The translations under genes and the position numbers were made by a program. This document shows positions 1 to 9,222 of a stretch of 64,000 nucleotides of DNA, in pieces (the stretch's first letter is position 1; every line of letters begins with the position of its first letter). The DNA is from Pedobacter roseus (GTDB lineage Bacteria > Bacteroidota > Bacteroidia > Sphingobacteriales > Sphingobacteriaceae). Location: assembly GCF_014395225.1 (NCBI RefSeq), contig NZ_CP060723.1, positions 1 to 64,000 of the forward strand. The letters run 5' to 3'. A model generated the notes under the pieces. The model was not told the origin of the DNA. It saw only the letters and a program-made list of their open reading frames with translations, and searched no databases.

Positions 1-1
1 T

Positions 2-1138
2 ATCGAACAGGAAAGGTTAACCTTTACCACAAACCTTGCTGATGCAGTAAAAGAAGCACAGATTATTTTTATGGCTTTGCCAACGCCTCCGGGCGGTGAT
101 GGTGCTGCCGATCTTTCTTATATTTTAGGTGCTGCAAAAGATATTTCAAAACTGATTACCGAATATAAGGTAATCGTAAATAAATCAACCGTTCCGGTAG
201 GCACTGCCGATAAGGTAAAAGCTGTTTTTGCCGAAAATACTTCTATTGAGGTTGATGTGGTTTCGAACCCTGAGTTTTTAAGGGAAGGTGTAGCGGTTGA
301 TGACTTTATGAAACCCGACCGTGTGGTATTGGGTACCAAAAGCGAAAAGGCTAAAAAACTAATGACCGAACTTTATGGTCCTTATGTACGCCAGGGAAAT
401 CCAATCCTTTTTATGGATGAACGTTCTTCTGAACTGACCAAATATGCAGCGAACTCTTTTTTGGCTACAAAAATCACCTTTATGAACGAAATCGCAAATC
501 TTTGCGAGTTGGTAGGGGCCGATGTTGATGCGGTTAGAAAAGGTATCGGTTCTGATGAACGTATTGGTAAACGTTTTCTTTTCCCCGGAATAGGTTACGG
601 CGGTTCATGTTTCCCGAAAGATGTACAGGCGCTGGTAAAATCATCTGATGATTATGCCTACGATTTTCAGATCCTGAAATCGGTGATGGAGGTTAACGAA
701 AGGCAAAAAACAATACTGGTAGATAAGGTGCTTAAATATTATAAAGGCGATATCAAAGGCAAACATTTTGCATTGTGGGGTTTGGCTTTTAAGCCAGAAA
801 CTGATGATATCCGCGAAGCACCGGCTTTATATATTATTGATGCACTGGTTAAGAACGGAGCTACCGTAACGGTGTTTGATCCGGAAGCGATGAGCAATGT
901 AAAAGGTGTAATCGGTAATCAGGTAAATTATGCCAAAAACCAGTACGAGGCTTTAGAAGGTGCTGATGCGCTGTTGATTGCAACTGAATGGTCGGTTTTC
1001 CGCAACCCTGATTTTGAAAAAATAGATAACATCTTAAAAAGTAAAGTCGTTTTTGATGGCCGTAATTTATACGATCTGCAAAAAATGATCGATCTTGGCT
1101 ATTATTATAATAGTATAGGCAGAAAACTGATAGATTAA
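2..1138 (+). CDS. ugd: UDP-glucose 6-dehydrogenase, 5' end outside window
   Basis: Oxidises UDP-glucose to UDP-glucuronate with two NAD+ in the cytoplasm, supplying acidic sugar nucleotides for surface polysaccharide. The reading frame is open to the window edge, so the N-terminal Rossmann glycines are missing; the ATG at 71 is internal, since upstream codons still encode family-like sequence running into [11 protein letters not shown]. The catalytic cysteine lies in [10 protein letters not shown] (TGT at 608-610). Other family motifs are [17 protein letters not shown] and a C-terminal UDP-binding region containing [15 protein letters not shown]. The stop is two bases before the next gene, which uses its UDP-glucuronate product. 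Confidence 0.95.
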   Translation: MEQERLTFTTNLADAVKEAQIIFMALPTPPGGDGAADLSYILGAAKDISKLITEYKVIVNKSTVPVGTADKVKAVFAENTSIEVDVVSNPEFLREGVAVDDFMKPDRVVLGTKSEKAKKLMTELYGPYVRQGNPILFMDERSSELTKYAANSFLATKITFMNEIANLCELVGADVDAVRKGIGSDERIGKRFLFPGIGYGGSCFPKDVQALVKSSDDYAYDFQILKSVMEVNERQKTILVDKVLKYYKGDIKGKHFALWGLAFKPETDDIREAPALYIIDALVKNGATVTVFDPEAMSNVKGVIGNQVNYAKNQYEALEGADALLIATEWSVFRNPDFEKIDNILKSKVVFDGRNLYDLQKMIDLGYYYNSIGRKLID

Positions 1139-1139
1139 A

Positions 1140-2129
1140 ATGGGGAAGAAAAGAATATTGATTACAGGTGCTGCCGGATTTTTAGGCTCACATCTTTGCG
1201 ATCGTTTTGTAAAGGAAGGTTATCACGTCATCGGAATGGATAACCTGATTACAGGTGATATGGCAAATATCGAACACCTGTTCAAACTGGAGAATTTTGA
1301 GTTTTACAACCACGATGTTTCCAAATTTGTGCATATTCCAGGTAAACTTGATTATATCCTTCATTTTGCTTCACCGGCTAGTCCGATTGATTACCTTAAA
1401 ATCCCGATCCAGACGCTTAAAGTAGGTTCATTGGGTACACACAACCTGTTGGGTTTGGCACGTGGTAAAAAAGCAAGGATGCTGATAGCTTCAACATCTG
1501 AAGTATACGGAGATCCGAATGTAAACCCACAGCCCGAAGAATATTGGGGTAACGTAAATCCTGTTGGTCCGCGTGGCGTATACGATGAGGCCAAACGTTT
1601 CCAGGAAGCCATCACCATGGCCTACCATACATTTCATGGGGTAGAAACAAGGATTGTAAGGATTTTTAATACTTATGGCCCAAGAATGCGCCTGAATGAT
1701 GGTCGTGTTTTACCTGCTTTTATCGGGCAGGCATTAAGAGGGGAAGATTTAACTATCTTTGGTGATGGAAGCCAGACCCGTTCTTTCTGTTATGTTGATG
1801 ATCTGATCGAAGGGATTTACCGTTTATTGATGAGCGATTATGCCCAGCCGGTAAACATCGGTAACCCGGATGAAATTACCATCAAACAGTTCTGTGAAGA
1901 AATTATCAAACTTACCGGTACCACACAGAAAATTGTGTACAAAGAACTGCCACAGGATGACCCGAAACAACGCAGACCGGATATTACAAAAGCGAGGGAG
2001 ATTTTGGGTTGGGAACCTAAAATAGGACGTGCAGAAGGATTAAAGATTACATACGAGTATTTTAAATCATTGCCTGCTGAGGCTTTGGAAAAAATAGAAC
2101 ATAAAGATTTTACCACATTTAACCGTTAA
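1140..2129 (+). CDS. UDP-glucuronate decarboxylase (UDP-xylose synthase), extended SDR family
   Basis: Predicted to convert UDP-glucuronate to UDP-xylose by NAD-dependent oxidation, decarboxylation and reduction. The 329-residue protein has the dinucleotide motif TGAAGFLG (9-16), the TSEVYGDP segment with Glu121, and the catalytic pair Tyr148/Lys152 in YDEAK. The [11 protein letters not shown] context and a conserved RRPDITKA near residue 280 favour the UXS subgroup over dTDP-glucose dehydratases. It starts two bases after the ugd stop and one base before galE, so it is cotranscribed with the enzyme that makes its substrate. A related 4,6-dehydratase activity is the main alternative. Confidence 0.87.
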   Translation: MGKKRILITGAAGFLGSHLCDRFVKEGYHVIGMDNLITGDMANIEHLFKLENFEFYNHDVSKFVHIPGKLDYILHFASPASPIDYLKIPIQTLKVGSLGTHNLLGLARGKKARMLIASTSEVYGDPNVNPQPEEYWGNVNPVGPRGVYDEAKRFQEAITMAYHTFHGVETRIVRIFNTYGPRMRLNDGRVLPAFIGQALRGEDLTIFGDGSQTRSFCYVDDLIEGIYRLLMSDYAQPVNIGNPDEITIKQFCEEIIKLTGTTQKIVYKELPQDDPKQRRPDITKAREILGWEPKIGRAEGLKITYEYFKSLPAEALEKIEHKDFTTFNR

Positions 2130-2130
2130 A

Positions 2131-3153
2131 ATGGCAAAAATATTAGTTACTGGTGGAACAGGATACATAGGTTCGCACACAGCTGTAGAGTTACATAACG
2201 CAGGATACGAAGTTGTAATTATCGATAACCTTTCTAACTCGAATATCAAAATTTTAACCCAGCTGCATGCCATCACCGGCAAATGGTTCGATTTTCATGA
2301 AATCGATCTTCAGGATGAAAAAGCGGTGCAGGGATTTGCAGAAAACAACAATGATATCGACGGGATTATCCATTTTGCTGCTTCAAAGGCAGTAGGCGAA
2401 TCGGTAGAACAACCATTAAAATATTATAAAAACAACTTCTACGGATTGATTAACCTGCTGACCTCGTTTAACAGGAAAATTAATTTTGTATTTTCTTCTT
2501 CATGTACCGTTTACGGTCAGCCAGAAACTTTGCCCGTAACTGAAGCTGCACCAGTTCAGAAAGCCGAATCTCCTTATGGCAATACCAAACAGATTGCTGA
2601 AGAAATATTGGCAGAAACCGCCGCGGTAACCCCTGATTTAAATGTAATCGCTTTGCGTTACTTTAACCCGGTTGGTGCCCACGAAACGGCGCTGATCGGT
2701 GAATTGCCAAACGGTGTTCCTGCAAACCTGGTTCCTTTTATTACCCAGTCGGCTATTGGTAAACGCGGTCCGATTACGGTTTATGGTGATGATTACAATA
2801 CACCTGATGGTTCAGCCATCCGCGATTATATCCATGTGGTAGATCTTGCTAAAGCACACGTTGCCGCGATTAAAAAATTAGAAAATGGAAACCCTAACGG
2901 CAATTACGATGTTTTCAATATCGGTACCGGTAAAGGATCTTCAGTTTTAGAGATCATTGCCGCTTTCGAAAAAGTAAACGGAGAAAAACTCGATTATAAA
3001 ATCGGTCCAAGAAGGGCAGGGGATATTGTTCAGATTTATGGCGATGTACAGAAATCGAATAACGAACTGGGTTGGAAAGCCAATCTGGATATCAATGAAA
3101 TGATGCGCTCGGCATGGGAGTGGGAAAAATACATTAAGGCTAACCCTTTTTAA
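2131..3153 (+). CDS. galE: UDP-glucose 4-epimerase
   Basis: Interconverts UDP-glucose and UDP-galactose in the cytoplasm with tightly bound NAD. At 340 residues it has normal GalE length. Visible motifs are the glycine-rich TGGTGYIGS (7-15), the SSSCTVYG segment near 122-129, the Tyr149/Lys153 pair in YGNTK, and DGSAIRDYIHVVDLA, which is highly typical of GalE. It follows the UDP-xylose synthase gene by one base and ends directly against the next start (TAA then ATG), showing a compact sugar-nucleotide operon. Confidence 0.95.
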   Translation: MAKILVTGGTGYIGSHTAVELHNAGYEVVIIDNLSNSNIKILTQLHAITGKWFDFHEIDLQDEKAVQGFAENNNDIDGIIHFAASKAVGESVEQPLKYYKNNFYGLINLLTSFNRKINFVFSSSCTVYGQPETLPVTEAAPVQKAESPYGNTKQIAEEILAETAAVTPDLNVIALRYFNPVGAHETALIGELPNGVPANLVPFITQSAIGKRGPITVYGDDYNTPDGSAIRDYIHVVDLAKAHVAAIKKLENGNPNGNYDVFNIGTGKGSSVLEIIAAFEKVNGEKLDYKIGPRRAGDIVQIYGDVQKSNNELGWKANLDINEMMRSAWEWEKYIKANPF

Positions 3154-3711
3154 ATGAAGTTATCGGAACACAAAGATTTAAAAACCGCCATTACCGAACT
3201 GCCTGTTAAAGAAAAAGACAAGCTGTTGTTGCGTTTGGTGGCTAAAGATAAAGTGCTTACCGAACACCTTCATTATAAATTATTAGAGGATGAAACCGAT
3301 CTGGAAGACAGGAAAGAAAGGATTAAAGCCGATGTTAACGAACAGATTCTTGAACTGAAAAAACTAAATGCCAAAGAGGCATTGGTAAAAGTTCGGAAGA
3401 TGATCACTTCGGTGAACCACTTTTATAAAGTAACCAAAGATCCTGTTGGGGAAGTAGAACTTAAACTATTTATCCTCAATGCCATCCCTTTTGACTATAA
3501 AAAATCAATTTTTGGTTACCGTGATTTTATGATGCTTTTTAGTATATATTACATCAAAACGGTTGCGGTAACCATCAATAAATTTAAAAAACTGCACGAA
3601 GACCTGCAGTTCGATTTAAGTGAAGATCTGACTCATTTACTCAATAAAATCTATTCCTCTAAATTGGCTGGCGCAGCCGAAGCCAGTAATTTGCCAAAAG
3701 AGATCAGTTAA
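3154..3711 (+). CDS. Conserved-looking protein of unknown function, 185 aa
   Basis: I do not recognise this family. The protein is rich in Lys, Leu and Glu, has no signal peptide or clear membrane segment, and is predicted largely helical, with a basic N-terminal half (EKDKLLLRLVAKDKVL) and a more hydrophobic stretch near residues 125-145. Its ATG directly abuts the galE stop and it ends 16 bases before the phosphatase gene, so it is probably translated from the same mRNA. A role linked to polysaccharide production is suggested only by position. Confidence 0.75.
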   Translation: MKLSEHKDLKTAITELPVKEKDKLLLRLVAKDKVLTEHLHYKLLEDETDLEDRKERIKADVNEQILELKKLNAKEALVKVRKMITSVNHFYKVTKDPVGEVELKLFILNAIPFDYKKSIFGYRDFMMLFSIYYIKTVAVTINKFKKLHEDLQFDLSEDLTHLLNKIYSSKLAGAAEASNLPKEIS

Positions 3712-3727
3712 ATTATGACCTACAATT

Positions 3728-4465
3728 ATGTTCGGATTATTTAAAAAGAAAAAAATAGCACCCGAATTTAATTTCTCCGGTATTAAAACCGATATGCACT
3801 CGCACATCATTCCGGGGATTGATGATGGAGCACAAAACCTTAAAGACGCATTACTGCTGGCCAAAAAGTTTAAAGCTTTAGGTTATCAGAAACTGATTGC
3901 TACGCCGCACATTATGGCCGATTATTTCCGTAATACGCCAGATACTATTAACCGTGGATTGGATATTTTAAGAAAAGGCCTGGAAGAAAATGAAATCGCT
4001 TTAGAAGTTAATGCTGCTGCTGAATATTACCTGGATGAAACTTTAGAGAAAAAAATCAGGCAGAAAGAGGTGCTCACCTTTGGCGAAAATTACATGCTGT
4101 TCGAACTTTCCTACATCAATCCGCCTCAAAACCTGATCGATTTTATTAAAACCATACAGGATGCCGGCTACAAACCTGTATTGGCCCATCCCGAAAGGTA
4201 TCCATACTATTATAGTTCTTTCGAAAGCTACCACCAGATCAGGGAAACTGGTTGTTTATTGCAGTTAAATTCGATTGCTTTAACAGGATATTATGGATCT
4301 GGTGCAAAAAAAGTAGCAGAAGAAATGGTCGAAAACCACCTGGTCGATTTCTTAGGCAGCGATATGCACCACTTGAAACATGCCGCCGCACTCGAAGATA
4401 GCCTCAGCACACCTTTAATGCAGCAGCTGCTAACGCAACATCAGCTTAATAACGCGTTGCTTTAG
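3728..4465 (+). CDS. PHP-domain protein-tyrosine phosphatase, CpsB/YwqE type
   Basis: Predicted metal-dependent phosphatase of the CpsB/YwqE group, which removes phosphate from tyrosine kinases that control capsule or exopolysaccharide chain length. The 245-residue protein has the PHP metal site DMHSHIIPGIDDG (His24, His26, Asp32/33), a second site in TPHIM near 57, HPERY near 158, and a C-terminal GSDMHH. It is the last gene of the sugar-nucleotide operon, which fits control of polysaccharide assembly. No matching tyrosine kinase is visible in the window. Confidence 0.88.
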   Translation: MFGLFKKKKIAPEFNFSGIKTDMHSHIIPGIDDGAQNLKDALLLAKKFKALGYQKLIATPHIMADYFRNTPDTINRGLDILRKGLEENEIALEVNAAAEYYLDETLEKKIRQKEVLTFGENYMLFELSYINPPQNLIDFIKTIQDAGYKPVLAHPERYPYYYSSFESYHQIRETGCLLQLNSIALTGYYGSGAKKVAEEMVENHLVDFLGSDMHHLKHAAALEDSLSTPLMQQLLTQHQLNNALL

Positions 4466-4486
4466 ATTGGGTTAACTGTTTAAATT

Positions 4487-4551
4487 GGTTAATCGGTTAA
4501 TTGTATAGAGCTTTCTGCAGTTAACCAGTTTAAACAATTAACCGATTAACC
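4487..4551. repeat. 18-bp perfect inverted repeat of the GGTTAAT family
   Basis: GGTTAATCGGTTAATTGT at 4487-4504 is exactly complementary to 4534-4551, with a 29-base loop. It lies between the convergent phosphatase and permease genes, where it could fold in either transcript and act as a weak bidirectional terminator. Similar GGTTAAC/GGTTAATC words recur at 6921-7060, pointing to a dispersed repeat. Confidence 0.8.
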
Positions 4552-4556
4552 TTCTG

Positions 4557-5786
4557 TTATTCGTACCTCAACGCCTCCACAGGATCCAGTTTCGAAGCCT
4601 TTTTAGCAGGGTAATATCCTGAAAGAATTCCTACTAATACACAAAGCACAAAACCACCGATAATAAATAACCAGGGAATTAAGAATGAACCACCCATGGC
4701 AAGGGAAATCAGGTTACCTAAAACGATCCCCAGGAAAATACCAAACACACCACCGATTAAACAGATCACTACTGCCTCAATTAAAAACTGGCGACGGATT
4801 ACCTTTGGATTAGCGCCAATAGCTTTACGAATCCCAATTTCGCGTGTACGTTCCGTTACCGATACCAACATGATATTCATTAATCCGATGGAGGCACCGA
4901 TTAATGTAATGATACCAATTGCAACACCACCGATGGCAACAAATGCCAGGTTTTCGAATAAAGTTTGGGCTATGGCATCACTCTTGGTGATTTCGAAGTT
5001 ATTGGTTTCATTTACCTTTACCTTACGGATATTCCTGAATAATGCCGTAGACTCGCCGATAATATTTTCCTGCATTTCATTGCTTGGAACCATTACGGTT
5101 ATGGTATAAGATGGATTGGCATTGGCATTAATCTGTTTTGCTTTGATAAGCGGAACATAAACCGCTCTATCGCCGCTAAAGCCCATGCTCGATCCCTTTT
5201 TCTCCAATATACCAACAATTTTAAAGCGATTGTTACCTACGTTAATTAGTTTATCCAATGGATCGGCATCTTTGAATAGTTTTTCAACCACTTCACCTCC
5301 TACAATACAAACATTGCTTCCCAACTGTATTTCGGAAAAACTAAAATTTCTTCCTTGTGAAAGATTTAAACCCTGCGAGGCTAAACCATTTTCATCAATC
5401 CCCTGAACATTGATATTGGGATTGGTTTTTAAGCTGCCGTATTTTACGGTAGAACCACCACTGGCAAAAACACTCACTGCAACAGTGGCCGGGGTATTTA
5501 GGCTATCCTTAAACTTAACAGCATCTTCGTAACGGATGGCCTTAAAAGGTTTTGGTCTTTTACCATTGCCGATCCTGATTCCCGTACCCCGGTTCCTGAT
5601 CGTGAATGAATTGGCCCCCATGCTACTAAAAGCATCCGTCATACTTTTCTTTACAGCATCCAGCGTGGTCAAAATCCCAACTAAAGCCATTAAACCGATG
5701 GCAATAATCAAGGCAGTAAGCATGGTACGCAAACGGTTACCTTTAATAGATTCTAATGCCAGTCTGATGTTTTCTCTGTAATTCAT
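4557..5786 (-). CDS. ABC transporter permease, MacB/FtsX family
   Basis: Inner-membrane subunit of a MacB-like ABC system, a class that couples ATP hydrolysis to movement of periplasmic substrates such as lipoproteins, peptides or drugs. The 409-residue protein has one N-terminal membrane helix (about 20-42), a large periplasmic MacB core domain (about 45-285), and three C-terminal helices of the FtsX domain, with the typical RTREIGIRKAIGA between the first two. Family length is normal. No ATPase or membrane-fusion gene is adjacent, so the partners must be encoded elsewhere. The substrate cannot be inferred. Confidence 0.9.
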   Translation of the reverse strand: MNYRENIRLALESIKGNRLRTMLTALIIAIGLMALVGILTTLDAVKKSMTDAFSSMGANSFTIRNRGTGIRIGNGKRPKPFKAIRYEDAVKFKDSLNTPATVAVSVFASGGSTVKYGSLKTNPNINVQGIDENGLASQGLNLSQGRNFSFSEIQLGSNVCIVGGEVVEKLFKDADPLDKLINVGNNRFKIVGILEKKGSSMGFSGDRAVYVPLIKAKQINANANPSYTITVMVPSNEMQENIIGESTALFRNIRKVKVNETNNFEITKSDAIAQTLFENLAFVAIGGVAIGIITLIGASIGLMNIMLVSVTERTREIGIRKAIGANPKVIRRQFLIEAVVICLIGGVFGIFLGIVLGNLISLAMGGSFLIPWLFIIGGFVLCVLVGILSGYYPAKKASKLDPVEALRYE

Positions 5787-5884
5787 TTATTGTAAGTACC
5801 AAGTCAAGTATTGAGTATCAAGTATGAAGATGGGATTAACCTTATACCCTACACCTTTTGCCTTAAACCTTTATGTGTAAAAAT

Positions 5885-5916
5885 AAAAAAAGTCCCGATG
5901 TTTAGACAAGGGGACC
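5885..5916 (-). terminator. Probable terminator of the HesB/IscA gene
   Basis: Read on the minus strand, a GTCCC/GGGAC hairpin is followed by a run of seven T residues, about 30 bases beyond the HesB/IscA stop. The stem is short. Confidence 0.55.
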
Positions 5917-5943
5917 GCACTATATGTTACAATAATATTTTAT

Positions 5944-6297
5944 TTATGCCGAGAAACTCGTACCACAGCCACAGGTGCTGGTTGCGTTAGGGTTAACAAA
6001 GGTAAAACCACGTGAGTTTAAACCATCCTGCCAATCAATCATCATGCCCATTAAGTACATCTGGTGTGCTTTGTTCATGAAAACTTTAATGCCATCAATA
6101 AAATATTCCTGATCGCCTTCTTTTCTCTGATCGAAACCCAAAATGTAATTCATACCAGCGCAACCACCGCCCTCTACGCCAACACGTAATCCGTAATCCT
6201 CACCGATCTCCTGCTGATCTTTTAATTTATATAACTCTTTAGCTGCTCCTTCCGAAAAAGTAACCGGTGCAAATGCTGTATCAACTGTTGTGCTCAT
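5944..6297 (-). CDS. HesB/IscA/SufA-type iron-sulfur cluster assembly protein
   Basis: Small A-type carrier that receives iron-sulfur clusters and passes them to apoproteins. The 117-residue protein has the three invariant cysteines: one in GVEGGGCAGMNYILG and two in the C-terminal CGCGTSFSA. Length and spacing match the family. It is monocistronic, with a terminator-like hairpin downstream and a promoter-like sequence upstream. SufA, ErpA and IscA cannot be told apart from sequence alone, so no symbol is given. Confidence 0.92.
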   Translation of the reverse strand: MSTTVDTAFAPVTFSEGAAKELYKLKDQQEIGEDYGLRVGVEGGGCAGMNYILGFDQRKEGDQEYFIDGIKVFMNKAHQMYLMGMMIDWQDGLNSRGFTFVNPNATSTCGCGTSFSA

Positions 6298-6319
6298 GTT
6301 ATTTAAATTTTATCTGTTA

Positions 6320-6327
6320 CAAATATA
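6320..6327 (-). promoter_or_regulatory. Bacteroidetes -7 promoter element (TATATTTG) for the HesB/IscA gene
   Basis: On the minus strand the sequence reads TATATTTG, matching the Bacteroidetes TAnnTTTG consensus about 23 bases upstream of the HesB/IscA start. A convincing -33 TTTG was not found, so this rests on the -7 element and its position. Confidence 0.5.
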
Positions 6328-6389
6328 AATAATAATGCACATTTTTGCTTTTAACGGTTCATTAATATTACCGTATATAAACAATACTT

Positions 6390-6920
6390 ATGAATACCCA
6401 ACAGATTTTGATAGATGTAGTGATCTTATTTGCAGGCCTTTTTGCCGCGTTAATGGCCGTTTATTATATTTTAAAGAGCGATATCCAACGATTTTTTGAC
6501 CTTAAAAATATTGAACTCAATAAAGAAAGCAGGGCACACATTTTACCCTTAAGATTGCAGGCACACGAGCGTTTAATCATATTTATCGACCGAATTAACC
6601 CTGCAAACCTGCTTGTGCGTTTGCATCAGCAGGGCATCAGCATAGCTGTTTTACAGGCGGGCATTTTAAATGAGTTGCGCTCAGAGTATCAGCATAACAT
6701 TACCCAGCAACTATACGTAGATAGTGTAACCTGGAATGTGGTGCGCAAACTGAAAGATGATACCATCGCAATGATCAATAATGCTGTACAGGGTTTACCT
6801 GCAGATGCAAACGGAATTGAACTGAGTAAAGCAATTTTGCAGCACATGGCCAGCATAAATGAGAATCCTTATGATTTAACGATTGAGTTAATTAAGAAGG
6901 ATATACATAGACTATTTTAG
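6390..6920 (+). CDS. Membrane-anchored protein of unknown function, 176 aa
   Basis: One N-terminal membrane helix (about residues 8-28, rich in Ile, Val, Leu and Ala) is followed by a soluble, mostly helical domain containing PLRLQAHERLIIFIDRINPANLLVRLHQQG. The domain probably faces the cytoplasm. I recognise the general pattern as a conserved Bacteroidetes family of unknown function but cannot assign an activity. It is divergent from the HesB/IscA gene over a 92-base gap and appears to be transcribed alone. Confidence 0.8.
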   Translation: MNTQQILIDVVILFAGLFAALMAVYYILKSDIQRFFDLKNIELNKESRAHILPLRLQAHERLIIFIDRINPANLLVRLHQQGISIAVLQAGILNELRSEYQHNITQQLYVDSVTWNVVRKLKDDTIAMINNAVQGLPADANGIELSKAILQHMASINENPYDLTIELIKKDIHRLF

Positions 6921-7060
6921 GGTTAATCTGTTAATTGCTAAGAGGGGTTAACTGGTTAATCGTTTAAAATGGTTAATTGTTTTAGGGTCGGTTAATTGAT
7001 TGAACGAGTTATTGGCCATTATGTTCAGTTAACCGATTAACCAGTTTCAACAGTTAATCA
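6921..7060. repeat. GGTTAAT-family intergenic repeat cluster
   Basis: The segment contains many variants of GGTTAAC, GGTTAATC and TTAATTG and their complements. For example, CTGGTTAATCG at 6952-6962 is complementary to 7034-7044. It resembles the inverted repeat at 4487-4551. The following bases (7068-7100) carry CTATGGACTATC and ACTATCGACTATG, related to the heptamer array at 11839-11894. Confidence 0.7.
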
Positions 7061-7138
7061 ACTTAGCTATGGACTATCAAACTATCGACTATGAACCAAT
7101 AAAGGGCTAATGAAACACTGAACTAATAACCTAACCAA

Positions 7139-8686
7139 ATGAGCGATAAAAAACATACCACCACTTCAGGCATTGAAATAAAGCCTCTGTACACTCAGGC
7201 GAAGCCGATGGATGAGCGTCCGGGCGAATTTCCCTTCACCAGGGGAATCCAAAAAGATATGTACCGTGGACGTTTATGGACGATGAGGCAGTATGCCGGT
7301 TTTTCTACCGCTGAAGAATCTAACAAACGTTATCATTATCTATTGGCGCAGGGAACAACAGGTTTATCGGTGGCGTTTGATCTCCCTACACAGATCGGTT
7401 ACGATTCCGATCATGAAATGGCTGATGGTGAAGTAGGGAAGGTCGGGGTAGCTATCGACTCCCTAAAAGATATAGAAATCCTCTTCGAGGGTATTCTATT
7501 GAAGGATATTACCACCTCGATGACCATAAATGCAACCGCTTCAATTTTATTGGCCATGTACATTGCGCTGGCAAAAAAGCAGGGAGCGGATTTAAAACAG
7601 ATTTCGGGCACCATTCAGAATGATATATTAAAAGAGTACGCCGCCAGGGGGACTTATATTTATCCACCAAAACAATCCATGCGGTTGATCACTGATATTT
7701 TTGAATTTTGTAGCAAAGAAGTTCCCAAGTGGAATACCATTTCTATCTCTGGTTATCATATACGCGAAGCTGGGTCAACGGCCGTGCAAGAACTTGCTTT
7801 TACATTGGCTAATGGAAAAACTTATTTGAAAGCCGCATTAGATAAAGGTTTGGATATTAATGTTTTTGCAAAACGTTTGTCGTTCTTTTTTAACTGCCAT
7901 AATAATTTCTTTGAAGAAATTGCCAAGTTTAGGGCAGCAAGGCGGATGTGGGCAAAAATTACCAAAGATTTGGGCGCAACAGATGAAAAAGCCCAAATGT
8001 TAAGGTTTCATACGCAAACCGGTGGTTCTACTTTAACGGCACAACAACCGCTAAATAACGTCATCCGGGTGAGTAACCAGGCCATGGCAGCCGTTTTAGG
8101 CGGTACGCAGTCGCTCCATACCAATGGCTATGATGAGGCACTTTCTCTCCCAACCGAGTCGGCAGCTAAGATCGCTTTACGTACCCAACAGATTATTGCC
8201 TTTGAGAGTGGGGTTACCGACACTGTAGATCCACTGGCGGGATCATTCTTTGTAGAGAACCTTACTGATGAAGTTGAGGCTGCTGCATGGGCTTATATCG
8301 ATCGGATAGATGCCATGGGCGGTTCTGTGAATGCCATCGAAAGCGATTATATGCAAAATGAAATTGCCAGCGCATCTTATCAATATCAGAAAGAAATTGA
8401 AAGTGGAGAGCGAATCTCCGTTGGGGTAAATAAATTTACACAGCAAGAGGAAGGTTTAACTGAGGTTTTCAATATAGACGATTCCATCCGCAAGCTGCAA
8501 TCTGAAAAGCTCGATTACTTAAAATCAACCCGTGACCAGGTTGCAGTAGAAAAAGCATTACAGCAATTGAGCGAAGCTGCCAAAGGCGAAACCAACCTGA
8601 TGCCTTTGATTATTGATGCCGTTGAAAAATATGCTACCCTTGGCGAAATTGCAGACGTGTTCAGGGCCAGCTTTGGAATATACTAA
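7139..8686 (+). CDS. Methylmalonyl-CoA mutase-family catalytic subunit without B12-binding domain
   Basis: Catalytic (alpha-type) domain of a coenzyme-B12-dependent acyl-CoA mutase. At 515 residues it covers the TIM-barrel part but lacks the C-terminal cobalamin-binding domain with DxHxxG. By alignment from memory with the Propionibacterium enzyme, the substrate-reading residues Tyr89 and Arg207 correspond to Tyr52 (RQYAGFS) and Arg170 (KEYAARGTY), and active-site His244 to His207 ([11 protein letters not shown]). Keeping both Tyr and Arg favours methylmalonyl-CoA over isobutyryl-CoA as substrate. A separate B12-binding subunit must be supplied from outside the window. No chaperone GTPase or epimerase gene is adjacent. 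Confidence 0.88.
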   Translation: MSDKKHTTTSGIEIKPLYTQAKPMDERPGEFPFTRGIQKDMYRGRLWTMRQYAGFSTAEESNKRYHYLLAQGTTGLSVAFDLPTQIGYDSDHEMADGEVGKVGVAIDSLKDIEILFEGILLKDITTSMTINATASILLAMYIALAKKQGADLKQISGTIQNDILKEYAARGTYIYPPKQSMRLITDIFEFCSKEVPKWNTISISGYHIREAGSTAVQELAFTLANGKTYLKAALDKGLDINVFAKRLSFFFNCHNNFFEEIAKFRAARRMWAKITKDLGATDEKAQMLRFHTQTGGSTLTAQQPLNNVIRVSNQAMAAVLGGTQSLHTNGYDEALSLPTESAAKIALRTQQIIAFESGVTDTVDPLAGSFFVENLTDEVEAAAWAYIDRIDAMGGSVNAIESDYMQNEIASASYQYQKEIESGERISVGVNKFTQQEEGLTEVFNIDDSIRKLQSEKLDYLKSTRDQVAVEKALQQLSEAAKGETNLMPLIIDAVEKYATLGEIADVFRASFGIY

Positions 8687-9020
8687 GCTTTCATTTTTTA
8701 TAATATCCATTTAAATGAGGTTAGGTAACCTGTAAGGTAAATCATATTAACCCAAAGAATATATTGTTTAATGATTTTGTTCAAAAGGAGTTTAACTGTC
8801 GTAAAACTAATACAACAAAATGATGGTAATGATTTAATCTTGATTGCTTATTGATGATACCAATGATAGGATGTTTATTTGCTTTCGTTATGGCTTTGAT
8901 TTTCAGTTGATTCTAATAATCATGCTACTAAAACGGTTAATTATCTTCCAAATGGCTTAAAATTTGCTTTTCAAATGTGATTCGAAATTAAATGGAGGAA
9001 ATCGTGTTAAATAATTGTAA

Positions 9021-9029
9021 TGTGGATAA
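9021..9029 (-). promoter_or_regulatory. DnaA box, perfect TTATCCACA on minus strand
   Basis: The plus strand reads TGTGGATAA, the exact complement of the consensus DnaA box, 194 bases upstream of the dnaA start. It could serve origin binding, dnaA autoregulation, or both. Confidence 0.65.
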
Positions 9030-9046
9030 CCAGTGTTAATAAATAG

Positions 9047-9055
9047 TTATCAACA
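9047..9055 (+). promoter_or_regulatory. DnaA-box-like site TTATCAACA
   Basis: One mismatch from TTATCCACA, 17 bases from the perfect box and in the opposite orientation. Confidence 0.5.
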
Positions 9056-9130
9056 TAAAAAATTGAGGTTAAGTGGGCTACCATATTCCTTATCAGTACG
9101 TTACGATTTATTTGAAATTTTTGTTTAAAA

Positions 9131-9139
9131 TGTTGATAA
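9131..9139 (-). promoter_or_regulatory. DnaA-box-like site TTATCAACA on minus strand
   Basis: The plus strand reads TGTTGATAA, the complement of TTATCAACA, 83 bases upstream of the dnaA start. It repeats the variant seen at 9047-9055. Confidence 0.45.
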
Positions 9140-9222
9140 TTTTGTCAATATTCGTAGTCCCTAAACGGACCATCCCTTTAATTCGAATAGGCACTGTAAA
9201 CCAATAAATTATAGAAATCGCA

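Larger units (their letters stand above)
8687..9222. other. AT-rich intergenic region upstream of dnaA, possible replication origin
   Basis: This 536-base gap is AT-rich and holds one perfect and two near-perfect DnaA-box matches within about 120 bases, next to dnaA. That is the usual setting of a bacterial oriC. Strand-composition data or marker-frequency data would be needed to confirm it. No ORF or RNA gene was recognised here. Confidence 0.5.
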
